This document shows positions 54,755-64,000 of a stretch of DNA of 64,000 nt, piece by piece; the stretch's first letter is position 1, and each line of letters begins with the position of its first letter. A program made the translations under genes and the position numbers. The notes under the pieces are model-generated. The model was not told the origin of the DNA. It did not search any database and saw nothing but the letters and a program-made list of their open reading frames with translations. Where the stretch lies: positions 1,453,749 to 1,517,748 of the forward strand of contig NZ_CP059563.1 in the NCBI RefSeq assembly GCF_014054725.1, in the 5' to 3' direction. Source of the DNA: Conchiformibius steedae. Lineage in GTDB: Bacteria; Pseudomonadota; Gammaproteobacteria; Burkholderiales; Neisseriaceae.

Positions 54755-55501
54755 TTAGTCGCGCAAAGTATCCATCAAATCAATCATAAATTCCGCATCT
54801 TCTTCATCAAGCTGCTCAAAACCTTGACTAATCCCCAAATCTGCCAACACCATTTCGCCTGCCCTGTCGCGGCGCATTTGTGTAAAGGCATCGCACAGGG
54901 GACGGCGGTGCGCCGCCGAATCGGGGTGTACCACCAACACATGGCTGATGTCGTCCAAACGGCTTTCCATCAGTACGTGCAAACGCTCGCGGGTGCTGGT
55001 GTTAAACGCGCGGTAGGCAGAAGACAGAAAAAATGCAGCCTCGGCTTCACGCGCAATCAAACGGCGTGCAGCAGCCTGAAAAGTAGCGGCTTTTTCCCAA
55101 CGGATATCGTATTCCGACAAAGCCGCCGATTCCAACAAACGCAAACCCACCAAACGCACATCGGCATTGTCGGTTACCAAAATACGCGATTGTTCGGGCA
55201 GCTCGTCCGAATGCTGAAACGGCGCATCGGCATAGGTGGCAATTACCATTTCATCGGGGCAGTCAATCGGGCGCACCACAGGCAGATAACCTTCGCGGCG
55301 GATTAACTCGGCAGCGTGAAAGGGATTGGCATACACCAAATCCACGCGGTTTTGCTGATACATTTGGCTTTCTTCCTGCGAATCGGCAGGGGTAAGCAAG
55401 CGGATACGCAAACCGGTGCGCTTTTGCAGCAGGGTATTGAAAATGTGCCAGCCGGAAAAGTTTTCGGGCGGAAAATCGGGGGCAATCAGAAAATTCAACA
55501 T
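54755..55501 (-). CDS. PhnD-like periplasmic-binding-fold protein without a signal peptide
   Basis: 248 residues. The N-terminus MLNFLIAPDFPPENFSGWHI begins at once with the first strand of a PhnD/phosphonate-binding fold and has no signal peptide or lipobox. LRIRLLTPADSQEESQMYQQNRVDLVYANPFHAAEL is the usual substrate-pocket region. The protein should stay in the cytosol and may bind a small ligand as a sensor. Last gene of a leftward operon with a Roadblock/LC7 protein 12 bases upstream and a PAS protein before that. A role in signal transduction is inferred, not shown. Confidence 0.72.
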   Translation of the reverse strand: MLNFLIAPDFPPENFSGWHIFNTLLQKRTGLRIRLLTPADSQEESQMYQQNRVDLVYANPFHAAELIRREGYLPVVRPIDCPDEMVIATYADAPFQHSDELPEQSRILVTDNADVRLVGLRLLESAALSEYDIRWEKAATFQAAARRLIAREAEAAFFLSSAYRAFNTSTRERLHVLMESRLDDISHVLVVHPDSAAHRRPLCDAFTQMRRDRAGEMVLADLGISQGFEQLDEEDAEFMIDLMDTLRD

Positions 55502-55513
55502 ATCGCGCCCCCG

Positions 55514-55891
55514 TTAGAAGGCTTTGGACAAGTCGTGCTGCGCCAATTCTTTGACTGCCTGACGCGCTTTAAGCAAAATCATGCCCAATTTGGCATCTTC
55601 GCGGGCAGTGAGCATCAGCACCGCTTCTTCGCCGGCGCGAACCAGCAAAATATAGCCGTCGTCGCCCTTTACCATAATTTGGTCCAGTTTGCCGCAGCTT
55701 AATTCTTTGGTGGCGCGGTTGCCCAATGCCTGCAATGCCGCCGACACACCGCCCACACGGTCAATATCCGTGCCTTGGCGCAAGGCTTCGGCAATTGCCA
55801 AACCGTCGGTAGAAATCAGTGCCGAAGCGGTAATGTCGGCGGTGGAATGGTTTAAATCTTCCAACACACGTTGGATGTAACGCTTATTCAT
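55514..55891 (-). CDS. Roadblock/LC7-domain protein (MglB-like)
   Basis: 125 residues, one domain. DITASALISTDGLAIAEALRQGTDIDRVGGVSAALQALGNRATKEL and KGDDGYILLVRAGEEAVLMLTARED fit the Roadblock/LC7 fold as in MglB. Such proteins act as GTPase-activating or scaffold proteins for Ras-like switches such as MglA, which sets cell polarity and gliding in other bacteria. No MglA-type GTPase is in the window. AGGAG stands just before the ATG. It lies between the PAS gene and the PhnD-like gene in one operon. Confidence 0.8.
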   Translation of the reverse strand: MNKRYIQRVLEDLNHSTADITASALISTDGLAIAEALRQGTDIDRVGGVSAALQALGNRATKELSCGKLDQIMVKGDDGYILLVRAGEEAVLMLTAREDAKLGMILLKARQAVKELAQHDLSKAF

Positions 55892-55912
55892 CAGAAACTC
55901 CTGAAATATGTG

Positions 55913-56446
55913 TTATGCTGCAGCGGTATGGTTTTGTTCCTGCGCCAGCATTTCGGCATACAGGGCGCTGACTTCTTCAATTTTGCTGCGGGCGGGTTTG
56001 CGGCGCACCGAGGTATAACCCTGCACTTCGCCTTTGCGGATATTGGGAATCACGGTGGCATACACCCAATAACAGCCGCCGTCTTTACGCAGGTTTTTCA
56101 CATAGCCGTACCATTTTTTGCCTGCCTGCAGCGTTTCCCACAAATCGCGGAACACAGCTTCGGGCATATCCGGATGGCGCAGCACACAATGCGGACTGCC
56201 AATCAGCTCTTCGCGCGTCCAGCCGCTCAATTCCACAAAAGGCTCGTTGGCGTGTGTGATGATGCCGTTCAAATCGGTGCGCGAAGTAATCAGGCAGCCG
56301 TCGGGATATTCGGCTTCATAATCGGTAACAAACACCCGATATTCCTCGCCATAATAATTTTTCCGCGACACAGCCCGATTCGCCCCTTGCGGCTCGGGCA
56401 TCTGCAACACCCTGACAGACATCGTTTGGGTTTTCTTTTCGGTCAT
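55913..56446 (-). CDS. PAS-domain sensor protein (Aer-type)
   Basis: 177 residues with a single PAS domain (about 50-150). ITSRTDLNGIITHANEPFVELSGWTREELIGSPHCVLRHPDMPEAVF is close to the FAD-binding PAS of the Aer aerotaxis receptor, and GKKWYGYVKNLRKDGGCYWVYATVIP completes it. No kinase, methyl-accepting or membrane domain follows, so it must work through partners, probably the Roadblock and PhnD-like proteins downstream (21 and 12 base gaps). AAGGACA gives its ribosome site. First gene of the operon. Confidence 0.8.
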   Translation of the reverse strand: MTEKKTQTMSVRVLQMPEPQGANRAVSRKNYYGEEYRVFVTDYEAEYPDGCLITSRTDLNGIITHANEPFVELSGWTREELIGSPHCVLRHPDMPEAVFRDLWETLQAGKKWYGYVKNLRKDGGCYWVYATVIPNIRKGEVQGYTSVRRKPARSKIEEVSALYAEMLAQEQNHTAAA

Positions 56447-56628
56447 TTATTGTCCTTGATTTTTAATGTAACCAAATCCGCAGCGCACACTGCCAGTGTT
56501 GGTACGGATTCACGTCCCCGCACAAATCATTGTTTCTGCTGAAAGCAAAAAACAATCACACCCATTGGGTTTGATGTTGGCGGGCAGGCAAATATACACA
56601 AAACCACCCGTTTGCGCTGCACAAAAAT

Positions 56629-56644
56629 TTTGACATCGGTCAAA
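56629..56644. promoter_or_regulatory. FNR/CRP-family-like palindrome between the PAS operon and lysS
   Basis: TTTGACATCGGTCAAA is a perfect inverted repeat: TTGAC, four bases, GTCAA. The spacing is that of FNR-class sites (TTGAT-N4-ATCAA). It lies about 190 bases before the PAS gene and 110 before lysS. The regulated gene is uncertain. Confidence 0.4.
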
Positions 56645-56674
56645 CATACGCCATATTCCGCGCAGGCGCAGTTC

Positions 56675-56703
56675 TTTCAAAAAACCGCCAAAACGCGTAC
56701 AAT
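56675..56703 (+). promoter_or_regulatory. Possible lysS promoter
   Basis: TTTCAA (56675-56680), a 17-base spacer and TACAAT (56698-56703), about 50 bases before the lysS start. The -35 is weak. The remaining gap, 56447-56751, holds no gene. Confidence 0.45.
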
Positions 56704-56751
56704 TTAAAGTTTTGTTTTATCAAACACGATTATTTTCAAGAAAGATTCAGC

Positions 56752-58269
56752 ATGAGCGAAACACAGCATTCCGCCGCCGAAGAAACGATTTTGGACGAAA
56801 ACCAAATCATCGCCGTCCGCCGCGAAAAACTGAACGCCATCCGCAGCCAAGGCATTGCCTTTCCGAATGATTTCCGCCGCGATGCCTTTGCGGGCGATTT
56901 GCAGGCGCAATACGGCGACATCAGCAAAGACGAACTGGACCCGCAAAATATTCCCGTGAAAATCGCGGGGCGCATGATGCTCAAACGCCAAATGGGTAAG
57001 GCGAGTTTTGCCACCATTCAAGACGTCAGCGGGCAAATCCAGTTGTATTTAAACAATAAAGGCGTGAGCCAAGAAGTATTGGACGCGTTCAATCATTGGG
57101 ATATGGGCGACATTATCGGCGCGGAAGGCACGCTGTTTAAAACCAATCACGGCGAATTAACCGTGCGCGTGGCGCACATTCGCTTGTTAAGCAAATCGCT
57201 GCGCCCGCTGCCCGACAAACACAAAGGCTTGTCCGACCAAGAAACCAAATACCGTCAGCGTTATGTGGATTTGATTGCCAACGCCGACAGCCGCGATATT
57301 TTTATCAAACGCAGCCAAATTGTGCAGGCCATCCGTCAATTTATGGTGGACGAGCGTTATTTGGAAGTGGAAACGCCGATGATGCACCCGATTCCGGGCG
57401 GGGCAACGGCAAAACCGTTTGTGACCCATCACAATGCCTTGGATATGCCCCTGTATCTGCGCATTGCGCCCGAATTGTATTTAAAACGGCTGGTGGTGGG
57501 CGGTTTGGAGCGCGTGTTTGAAATCAACCGCAATTTCCGCAACGAAGGCATGAGCGTGCGCCACAATCCCGAATTTACCATGATGGAGTTTTACGAGGCG
57601 TTTTGCGGCTACCAACGCATGATGGAAATGACGGAAAACGTGATTCGCGCCGCCGCCCAAGCGGTTTCAGGCAGCCTGAAACTGACTTATAACGGCAAGG
57701 AAGTGGATTTGGAAAGCCCGTTTGAACGTTTAACCATTTTGCAGGCGATTAAAAAATACAATCCGCATTACACGGACGAGCAGTTAAACGACCCCGAATG
57801 GCTGAAACAGGAAATTGTGAAACACGGCGAAAGCCTGCCACCCAGCCCCGGTATCGGCAGTTTGCAACTGGCATTATTTGAAGGTTGCGCCGAAAGCAAA
57901 TTGTGGAACCCCACTTTTATTGTGGACTACCCTGTGGAAGTGTCGCCTTTGGCGCGCGCTTCCGATACACAGGCGGGTCTGACCGAGCGTTTTGAATTGT
58001 TTGTAGTCGGGCGCGAGTTAGCAAACGGCTATTCGGAGTTAAACGACCCCGAAGACCAAGCGGCGCGTTTTAAAGCGCAAGTGGCACAAAAAGACGCAGG
58101 CGATGATGAAGCCATGCACTATGATGCCGACTATATCCGTGCCATGGAATACGGTTTGCCCCCCACAGGCGGCTGCGGCATCGGCATTGACCGTTTGGTC
58201 ATGCTGCTGACCGATGCACAAACCATTCGCGATGTGGTGCTGTTCCCGCAAATGCGCCCCGAAGCCTGA
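56752..58269 (+). CDS. lysS: Lysyl-tRNA synthetase (class II) LysS
   Basis: 505 residues, standard. The OB-fold anticodon domain ([21 protein letters not shown]) is followed by the class II core: motif 1 in [21 protein letters not shown], with motif 2 as [20 protein letters not shown] and motif 3 as [13 protein letters not shown]. It charges tRNA-Lys. An uptake sequence (57666-57680) is embedded in the coding region and encodes Ser-Gly-Ser-Leu-Lys. A terminator follows the stop. Confidence 0.97.
   Translation: MSETQHSAAEETILDENQIIAVRREKLNAIRSQGIAFPNDFRRDAFAGDLQAQYGDISKDELDPQNIPVKIAGRMMLKRQMGKASFATIQDVSGQIQLYLNNKGVSQEVLDAFNHWDMGDIIGAEGTLFKTNHGELTVRVAHIRLLSKSLRPLPDKHKGLSDQETKYRQRYVDLIANADSRDIFIKRSQIVQAIRQFMVDERYLEVETPMMHPIPGGATAKPFVTHHNALDMPLYLRIAPELYLKRLVVGGLERVFEINRNFRNEGMSVRHNPEFTMMEFYEAFCGYQRMMEMTENVIRAAAQAVSGSLKLTYNGKEVDLESPFERLTILQAIKKYNPHYTDEQLNDPEWLKQEIVKHGESLPPSPGIGSLQLALFEGCAESKLWNPTFIVDYPVEVSPLARASDTQAGLTERFELFVVGRELANGYSELNDPEDQAARFKAQVAQKDAGDDEAMHYDADYIRAMEYGLPPTGGCGIGIDRLVMLLTDAQTIRDVVLFPQMRPEA
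57666..57680. repeat. DNA uptake sequence inside lysS
   Basis: TTCAGGCAGCCTGAA, identical to the copy at 12034. It reads AGGCTGCCTGAA on the minus strand. Confidence 0.75.
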
Positions 58270-58288
58270 TAGATTCAAGCATTAAATT

Positions 58289-58319
58289 ATCCCCGATAAA
58301 TCACTTATCGGGGATTTTA
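58289..58319 (+). terminator. Rho-independent terminator after lysS
   Basis: ATCCCCGATAA (58289-58299) pairs with TTATCGGGGAT (58305-58315), followed by TTTTAA. The T run merges with a partial repeat end (TTTTAATCAACCATATA) that mirrors the next element. Confidence 0.85.
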
Positions 58320-58329
58320 ATCAACCATA

Positions 58330-58435
58330 TATAGTTGATTAAAATAAAACGAGACAAGGCGACAACGCCCGCCGTGTACGGGTAGTACATCAGGGCGTTG
58401 GCAACGCCGTATCGTTGCGATTTTAATCAACTATA
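58330..58435. repeat. 106-bp terminal-inverted-repeat element, copy 4
   Basis: Begins TATAGTTGATTAAAATAAAA and ends GATTTTAATCAACTATA, close to copy 1 in sequence and orientation. It lies between the convergent lysS and yfgM; the yfgM stop is three bases after its right end. A partial inverted end at 58315-58331 suggests an earlier insertion or a broken second copy. Confidence 0.85.
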
Positions 58436-58438
58436 GTT

Positions 58439-59041
58439 TTAAAGCTGTGCCAATTTTAATTGCAAGGCTTCACGGTTGGGCGCATCTTGCGGCAGTTTGT
58501 CCAAAGCAGCCTGATAAGCGGTTTTGGCTTCCGCCTGTTTGCCCTGCGCGGCATACACATCGCCGCGCCCCTCGTCTGCCAAAGGCACAAACGCCGCCGC
58601 AACAGGCGTTGCCAACACGCTTAAAGCCTGTTCGTACTGCTTTTGCTGCACCAGCACATTTGCCAAATTTTGCGCGGCAACGGCTTGGAAAACATCATTT
58701 TTTTGATGTTCCAACACCCAACGGTAGGCTTTGGCTGCTTCCTCATAATTGCCTTTGTCAAACGCCTGCTGTGCAGCGTTTAAAGTGGCTTGCGCGGCAG
58801 CGGCACTGCCGTCAAACTGCTGCTGCAACGTTGCCAACTGCGCCGCATCGCCGCTTTGCTGGGCTTTTAATGCCATTAAAGAAGCCTCTTCATTGCGGTT
58901 TTGCTGATGGTTTTGGTATATCACATGCCCCAAATAACCCAATGCCCCCGCCACCAGCGCAGCAAACAGCCATTTACCGCCGTTGCGCCAAAAATACTTG
59001 GCATTTTCAATATCCTGTTGTTCGTCATGATGTGCTGACAT
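58439..59041 (-). CDS. yfgM: YfgM-family tetratricopeptide membrane protein
   Basis: 200 residues. A cytosolic N-terminus (QQDIENAKYFWRNGGKWLF), one membrane segment (about 24-42) and a periplasmic TPR-like part (NAAQQAFDKGNYEEAAKAYRWVL and later repeats). YfgM is an ancillary partner of the SecYEG translocon with PpiD. It starts one base after the hisS stop, the same order as in many Proteobacteria where yfgM follows hisS; bamB is not next. Confidence 0.88.
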   Translation of the reverse strand: MSAHHDEQQDIENAKYFWRNGGKWLFAALVAGALGYLGHVIYQNHQQNRNEEASLMALKAQQSGDAAQLATLQQQFDGSAAAAQATLNAAQQAFDKGNYEEAAKAYRWVLEHQKNDVFQAVAAQNLANVLVQQKQYEQALSVLATPVAAAFVPLADEGRGDVYAAQGKQAEAKTAYQAALDKLPQDAPNREALQLKLAQL

Positions 59042-59042
59042 T

Positions 59043-60344
59043 TTAATTATCCTTTTGTTGCCATTGTTCTAATTGAGAAATTACCGCATCGGCAGACACG
59101 GTGGTCTGACCGCTGTTACCGCGCAAATCTTTCAGGGTAACACTGCCGTCTGCCAATTCCTGTTCCGCCACAATCAGGGCAAAACGCGCCCCGCTTTTAT
59201 CGGCGTGTTTAAACTGCTTTTGCAATTTTCCACCGCCTGAAAACTGCAACACGTCCCAACCCGCTTCGCGCAGCAACGCTGCGTATTTCATCGCTTGCAA
59301 CGCCGCGCCTTCGCCCTGCTGCATCACAAACACATCGGGCGCAGTATCAACGTGTAAACTTCCGTATTCGCGCACCAGCAGCAGCAGACGTTCCACGCCC
59401 ATGGCAAAACCGATAGACGGCGTGTCTTTTCCGCCCAATTCCGCCATCAACCCGTCATAACGTCCGCCGCCACACACGGTTGCCTGTGCGCCCAATTTAT
59501 CGGTAACCCATTCAAATACCGTGTGATTATAATAATCCAAACCGCGCACCAAACGGTGGTTTTCCACATAGGCAATCCCCAAACCGTCCAGCAATGCTTT
59601 AAACTGCTGATAATGCCCGCGCGACTGTTCGCCCAAATAATCCGCCAAACGCGGTGCTTGGTTGGCAATGGTTTGTAAATCGGGATTTTTGGTGTCCAAC
59701 ACGCGCAAAGGATTGGTGTGCAGACGGCGGCGGCTGTCTTCGTCTAAAGCCGCTTCGTGTTCGGTCAGATACGCCACTAAAGCACTGCGATGGGCGGCGC
59801 GTTCTTCACGGTTGCCCAAACAGTTGATTTCCAGCGTTAAAAATTCAGCAATCCCCAATTCGCGCCACAAATCGGCACACATGGCAATGATTTCCGCATC
59901 AATCTGCACATTATCAAAGCCCAAGGCTTCCACGCCCACCTGATGAAACTGGCGGTAACGCCCTTTTTGCGGGCGTTCGCGGCGGAACATCGGTCCCATA
60001 TACCACAGTTTTTGCGGCGACTCGTGGGTTAAATTGTGTTCCACCACCGCGCGTAAACAGCTTGCTGTGCCTTCGGGGCGCAGGCTCAAACTCAAACGGT
60101 CGTTGCTGTCGGAAAAAGTGTACATTTCTTTGCCGACCACATCGGTTTCTTCGCCGATGGAACGCACAAACAGCCCCGTCTGTTCCACAATCGGGGTGCG
60201 GATTTGACGGTAGCCGTAGCGTTTCGCCCATTTTTGCACGGTGTTTTCAAACGCCTGCCAAAACGCAGCGGTCAGTTTAAAATCTTTTTGCTCTACAGGA
60301 AGCAAATCATTCATGCCTTTAACGGCTTGGATTTTTTGGCTCAT
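59043..60344 (-). CDS. hisS: Histidyl-tRNA synthetase HisS
   Basis: 433 residues from ATG 60344. It begins [17 protein letters not shown], the usual start; motif 2 ([19 protein letters not shown]), the His-binding [13 protein letters not shown] and motif 3 ([13 protein letters not shown]) follow. It charges tRNA-His. The open frame runs on to 60506 but those 54 residues are not HisRS-like and lie in intergenic DNA. yfgM follows one base after the stop. Confidence 0.96.
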   Translation of the reverse strand: MSQKIQAVKGMNDLLPVEQKDFKLTAAFWQAFENTVQKWAKRYGYRQIRTPIVEQTGLFVRSIGEETDVVGKEMYTFSDSNDRLSLSLRPEGTASCLRAVVEHNLTHESPQKLWYMGPMFRRERPQKGRYRQFHQVGVEALGFDNVQIDAEIIAMCADLWRELGIAEFLTLEINCLGNREERAAHRSALVAYLTEHEAALDEDSRRRLHTNPLRVLDTKNPDLQTIANQAPRLADYLGEQSRGHYQQFKALLDGLGIAYVENHRLVRGLDYYNHTVFEWVTDKLGAQATVCGGGRYDGLMAELGGKDTPSIGFAMGVERLLLLVREYGSLHVDTAPDVFVMQQGEGAALQAMKYAALLREAGWDVLQFSGGGKLQKQFKHADKSGARFALIVAEQELADGSVTLKDLRGNSGQTTVSADAVISQLEQWQQKDN

Positions 60345-60498
60345 AAACACGCAACCGCAGCCACAAACGGCGCGGCAAGTTAAAGATAAAACAGCTTTTA
60401 TTATAACCCAATAAACCTGCGCTGTTTGCCTGATTGATGTATCGGACAAAAAAATCACGCAGCCAAACCATTTGGCGGCTGCGTAATGTTCTTTGGAT

Positions 60499-62811
60499 TT
60501 AGCCAATCAAAGCAGCGTGTACGGCTGCCAGATTCTGCTCATCATCAAAGCGCACAAAGGCGTGCAAAGTGTCGGAATCGGCGGTTTTGTACGACAAAGT
60601 TTGTTCGCTCTGATTCCACACCAGCGCAGATTTCTTTTCAAACAAATGTTTGGTATTGTCAAACAGAATATCGCCAAACTGAAAACCGCCGCCGTGGTCG
60701 GCAAACAAAGAACGCATACCGCTTAAATCCAAACGATCGCCTGCCGAAAAATCGCTAATCACGTCCGCGCTGCCGTCTCGGTTGAGTTTGTCCGCCGAAA
60801 AACGGAAGGTGTCGTTGCCCGCCCCACCTGCCATCACATCCAAACCGCTGCCCGCCGCCAACACATCATCGCCTGCCGCGCCGTACAGCACCGCCGCTTT
60901 ATCCTGCACACCCGCCAAAGTGTCGCCACCCTGTGTACCGTTGATAATGATTTTGTTATGCGCCAGCCATTGCGCCCATTCTGCGTTATTGATGCCCAAA
61001 GTCAGCGGCGGCGCACCCGACGGGGTATAAACCAATTGGTTATCCTGCACCTGCGCCGACAATTCCACGCCCAAGGCTTCAATCAAATCCCCTGTTGCGG
61101 TTTCTTTGCCTGCAATGGCAAGCACCACTTCTTCATTGGGTTTGATGTTGTAGTAATCGCGCAAATCAATATCAATTTCCGCATTAAAGCGGTCGCTGCC
61201 GACTTTTACTTCCAAAGCATCTGAAAAACCGTCGCGGTCGGTATCGGTTTGGTTGTCGTTTTTGCCGACATTCAAGCCAAGGTGTTTTTCCTGCGAATAG
61301 CTTAAGCCATCGCCGTCATCATCTTGGTTTTCATAGTATTTATCGGTGCGATAGCCCGAACTGAAATGTTGGCGGATTTCGCTGTCTTCGGCATAAAAAT
61401 TTGCCATCGCATGTTTGGATTCCTGATTACCGGCTTGGGCAGATACCCAAGTGGTTCTGTCATATGCACCGAAAACATCGCTTAACCATTCGCCAGTAAT
61501 AACAAAAGACGTGGTTTTGGTAATCTGTTTGGGGTCGGATTTATCGGTGTGGTCTAAATCGGCTTCGCGGGTCAGCCAACGGTCGGTTAAACGGCGGGCT
61601 TCTTTCAAATCCGAACTGGACTGTAATCCTGTTTTTAAAATGGCAGGATTAAATAAAGCACTGTGCTTAAATGCTTCATTATTTTTCATATTGTGCGCGG
61701 CAAAATATTGTGCCAAATAACCACCCAAAGAATGTCCTGTAGAATAAACTTTCTCAGGATTAAAACGTGCTAAATCAGCCGTTACTTTTTCTGAAAGCTC
61801 AAATACCTGGCTTGGTCTTACGCCTACTGCCAATTTTGCATCGGCAGTAATATCTGCAACATTGCTTGTGCCACGAAATGCCACCACAACATTCTGATAA
61901 CCGTTGGCGGTTTTGCCGTTACCGAAAACGGCATAGTCCAAGCCCGTACCAAACAAATCATGACCGTTATAGGCTTTTAATAACTGCCAATGTTCAACCA
62001 GTTCTCTGGGGTCGGTTGCTCCGTTAAAGCGTTTTGGGTCGCTGCCCACGCTTTGAATACTATAGCTATCTTTTTCATCAAAGATATTAGATAAGGCTTG
62101 GGGCTTTTCGTATGCCAATGTGGCAAACATCCGCAAATCACGGTCAGACACATTCCAGACATTAGGATTGCTGTCATGGTGGTCAATAATACCGTCGCCG
62201 TCGCTGTCGGGCAGGTAGGCTTGACGGATATTGCTTTGCACTTTGCTTGCGCCGTGTTTTTGGGTGTATTGCGCCAAAATATTGTTTTCAGGCACATCGG
62301 CTACGGTTAACTTTTTGCCTGCATGCAATACATTGTCTTGCCATTTGTCCAAGGGCTTGATTTGCTGGCTGTCGTTGCCATACACCAAGCGGATGTGGTT
62401 GGCAACAGGCTCGGCAGGCGGGGGATTACTGCCGTTGTCGTTGCCTTGATTGGCAGAATTATTGGGGGCTTGGTCGGATTTTCCGCTGTCCGAGCCGCTG
62501 CCTTTGGCAGCTAGGGCAAATCCGCCCAACGCCAGCAATCCGCCCGCCACGCCAAAAGGCATTACGGGAATGCTTGATGCTTTCACTGCGGCGGGGGCAG
62601 CAGTTGGCACGGCAGCACTGGGCAACGCATCAGACACATAAGAGGTGCGTGTATTGCTAACGGCTGCTGCTTCGGGGATTTCTTCGGTAAGGATAGCGCT
62701 ATTTTCGGCAGCGGGCGTGGGGTTTTCTGCTTCAATCGGCAGCAGTTCTACGCCTTGTTCGGGGATTTCGGTTTGCAAACGGGCTTGGGGTTTGCCTTTG
62801 GGTGTGGACAT
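60499..62811 (-). CDS. RTX-type secreted lipase-like protein (type I secretion)
   Basis: 770 residues. A long polar head, one hydrophobic Gly/Ala-rich segment (82-103), then a lipase fold with AFRGTSNV (311-318) and the nucleophile motif GHSLGG (359-364, Ser361). Calcium-type DxDGDG repeats lie at about 202-212, 497-503 and 523-529. Glycine-rich RTX repeats occur near 627-669 ([21 protein letters not shown]). The C-terminal part [18 protein letters not shown] is the uncleaved type I secretion type. No signal peptide is present and no ABC exporter or TolC is near. It probably degrades lipids outside the cell. Confidence 0.8.
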   Translation of the reverse strand: MSTPKGKPQARLQTEIPEQGVELLPIEAENPTPAAENSAILTEEIPEAAAVSNTRTSYVSDALPSAAVPTAAPAAVKASSIPVMPFGVAGGLLALGGFALAAKGSGSDSGKSDQAPNNSANQGNDNGSNPPPAEPVANHIRLVYGNDSQQIKPLDKWQDNVLHAGKKLTVADVPENNILAQYTQKHGASKVQSNIRQAYLPDSDGDGIIDHHDSNPNVWNVSDRDLRMFATLAYEKPQALSNIFDEKDSYSIQSVGSDPKRFNGATDPRELVEHWQLLKAYNGHDLFGTGLDYAVFGNGKTANGYQNVVVAFRGTSNVADITADAKLAVGVRPSQVFELSEKVTADLARFNPEKVYSTGHSLGGYLAQYFAAHNMKNNEAFKHSALFNPAILKTGLQSSSDLKEARRLTDRWLTREADLDHTDKSDPKQITKTTSFVITGEWLSDVFGAYDRTTWVSAQAGNQESKHAMANFYAEDSEIRQHFSSGYRTDKYYENQDDDGDGLSYSQEKHLGLNVGKNDNQTDTDRDGFSDALEVKVGSDRFNAEIDIDLRDYYNIKPNEEVVLAIAGKETATGDLIEALGVELSAQVQDNQLVYTPSGAPPLTLGINNAEWAQWLAHNKIIINGTQGGDTLAGVQDKAAVLYGAAGDDVLAAGSGLDVMAGGAGNDTFRFSADKLNRDGSADVISDFSAGDRLDLSGMRSLFADHGGGFQFGDILFDNTKHLFEKKSALVWNQSEQTLSYKTADSDTLHAFVRFDDEQNLAAVHAALIG

Positions 62812-62863
62812 TCTGTAACTCCAAACGGTTTAGAAACAGGGGTAAAAATTACGCATAATAACA

Positions 62864-62894
62864 CAGGCTGTTTTACACGGGGTAAAACAGCCTG
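62864..62894. terminator. Hairpin between deoD and the RTX lipase gene
   Basis: CAGGCTGTTTTAC (62864-62876) pairs with GTAAAACAGCCTG (62882-62894). It lies 22 bases after the deoD stop on the minus strand and before the lipase gene. It lacks a clean T run. Confidence 0.5.
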
Positions 62895-62915
62895 ATTTTC
62901 TATAAACCGTGTGGT

Positions 62916-63626
62916 TTACAGGTTTTTCGCAGCGTCTAAAGCGATGGTAATCATGTCATTAAAGGTGCGCTGACGCTCTTCGGACGTGGTGTATTCTTCG
63001 CGAACAATGTGGTCGGAAACGGTGCAGATACAGGCGGCTTTCGCGCCGAATTCGGCTGCCACGCCGTACAGTCCCGCTGCTTCCATCTCCACACCGAGAA
63101 TACCATAACGGCGCAGGGTGTCGGTCAGGCTGCGGTCGGGGTGGTAGAACAAATCAGACGAAAACAGATTACCCACTTTGGCGGCAATGCCGTTTTGCTG
63201 CGCCGACTGCACCAGTGCCCGTGTTAAACCGAAATCGGCAATCGCGGCAAAATCATGTCCGTTAAAACGCATACGGTTCACTTTGCTGTCGGTACACGCG
63301 CCCATGCCAATTACCACATCGCGCACATGCACATCGTCCAGCACCGCGCCGCACGAACCCACGCGAATCAGGTTTTTTACACCGTATTCGGTAATCAGTT
63401 CTTTGGCGTAAATGGAACAAGACGGAATGCCCATGCCGTGTCCCATCACCGACAGGCGTTTGCCTTGATAAGTGCCTGTGTAGCCGTACATATTACGCAC
63501 GGCAGTCACTTGTTCGGCGTTTTCCAAAAAGGTTTCGGCGATGTATTGGGCGCGTAAGGGGTCGCCCGGCATCAGCACGGTTTCGGCAAACGCGCCTGCG
63601 GGGGCGGAAATATGCGGGGTGGACAT
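62916..63626 (-). CDS. deoD: Purine-nucleoside phosphorylase DeoD
   Basis: 236 residues, the hexameric type. [32 protein letters not shown], the phosphate-site [25 protein letters not shown] and the base-site [16 protein letters not shown] are clear. It cleaves purine nucleosides with phosphate in salvage. The ATG overlaps the lysC stop (TGATG), so it is translated with lysC. Confidence 0.95.
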   Translation of the reverse strand: MSTPHISAPAGAFAETVLMPGDPLRAQYIAETFLENAEQVTAVRNMYGYTGTYQGKRLSVMGHGMGIPSCSIYAKELITEYGVKNLIRVGSCGAVLDDVHVRDVVIGMGACTDSKVNRMRFNGHDFAAIADFGLTRALVQSAQQNGIAAKVGNLFSSDLFYHPDRSLTDTLRRYGILGVEMEAAGLYGVAAEFGAKAACICTVSDHIVREEYTTSEERQRTFNDMITIALDAAKNL

Positions 63627-64000
63627 CAGGCTTCCTTTTCTTTATCCAATTCAAACTCTTTGTGCAAGACACGGGTCGCCAATTCCATGTATTTTTCGTC
63701 AATCAGCACCGAAATTTTGATTTCTGATGTGGAAATCATTTGGATATTGATGTTGTCGGCAGCCAAGGCGCGGAACATGCGCGATGCCACGCCCACATGC
63801 GAACGCATACCCACGCCCACAATGGAAACTTTGCACACGCTGTCGTCGCCGCTGACTTCTTCTGCGCCGATGGTGTCTTTGAGTTTGCCGAGCAAATCCA
63901 AAGTGGGTTGGTAGTCGCCGCGCGGTACGGTAAAGGAAAAATCAGTCGTGCCTTCGTTGCCGACATTTTGGATAATCATATCCACATCAATATTGGCATC
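63626..64000 (-). CDS. lysC: Aspartate kinase LysC, C-terminal part (partial)
   Basis: The last 124 residues of the gene; the frame stays open to the window edge ([12 protein letters not shown] at the border). [44 protein letters not shown] is the ACT domain with the feedback-inhibitor site of aspartate kinase, and [14 protein letters not shown] ends it. It phosphorylates aspartate in the lysine/threonine pathway and is normally inhibited by its end products. It overlaps deoD by one base. Confidence 0.9.
   Translation of the reverse strand, partial: DANIDVDMIIQNVGNEGTTDFSFTVPRGDYQPTLDLLGKLKDTIGAEEVSGDDSVCKVSIVGVGMRSHVGVASRMFRALAADNINIQMISTSEIKISVLIDEKYMELATRVLHKEFELDKEKEA

Noticed and set aside
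60345..60506. Upstream extension of hisS
   Set aside because: The extra 54 residues are not HisRS-like; the normal start sequence of the family begins at 60344.

Overview
This 64 kb window is a chromosomal segment of a member of the family Neisseriaceae. The evidence is the gene content and order (folC, SPOR gene, cvpA, purF; parC, pilS, pilR; a MisR-type regulator; di-heme cytochrome c5; a BamD/ComL-type lipoprotein) and several DNA uptake sequences of the form AGGCTGCCTGAA. As I recall, that is the uptake dialect of the Simonsiella/Kingella side of the family rather than the GCCGTCTGAA form of the pathogenic Neisseria. The genus cannot be fixed from this sequence alone. Base composition looks moderately GC-rich, with one clearly AT-rich island at about 46.4-49.4 kb. 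No rRNA, tRNA, CRISPR array, prophage or intact insertion sequence was found.

Layout. 0-10 kb: end of a 5-oxoprolinase operon (pxpB, pxpC), prpF, bamD, an M15B carboxypeptidase, the iron-sulfur genes grxD and apbC, a YpfJ-type protease and aconitase acnB. 10-19 kb: cytochrome c5, folB, plsY with an unusual tail, folC, SPOR gene, cvpA, purF, a degenerate DAHP-synthase-like protein and nlpD. 19-27 kb: mltG, ibaG, a DUF2459 gene, a MisR-like regulator without an adjacent sensor, two unknown membrane proteins, miaA, mpl and a SprT-like protease. 27-45 kb: ridA, nrdB-yfaE, the overlapping series parC-pilS-pilR, an orphan solute-binding lipoprotein, purB, purM-ubiC, ybaB, hemW, an RDD-SMR pair, an HDAC-pncC-methyltransferase operon and degV. 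45-49 kb: an accessory cluster with a BcgI-like restriction-modification system plus an unknown gene and a uracil-DNA-glycosylase-like gene. 49-64 kb: tex, amtB, dusC, a three-gene PAS / Roadblock-LC7 / cytoplasmic PhnD-like operon, lysS, hisS-yfgM, an RTX-type secreted lipase, deoD and the end of lysC.

The most notable observation is an 8-G tract inside the specificity subunit of the restriction-modification system, exactly between its two target-recognition halves. Loss or gain of one G gives an early stop, so it reads as a phase-variation switch for DNA specificity. Also notable are the PAS / Roadblock / PhnD-like operon, a probable DAHP-synthase pseudoenzyme, an RTX lipase with no transporter nearby, and ParC with Ala at the usual quinolone-contact Ser position.

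Small repeats are a theme of the intergenic DNA. Four copies of a roughly 106-bp terminal-inverted-repeat element (ends TATAGTTGAT...ATCAACTATA) and one related 109-bp element lie at gene ends, and three of the five supply the stop codon of the neighbouring gene. Two copies of an 85-bp two-hairpin element, and a short hairpin element, also recur. Many genes share a promoter form with TATAAT, a GC-rich discriminator and then a T run.
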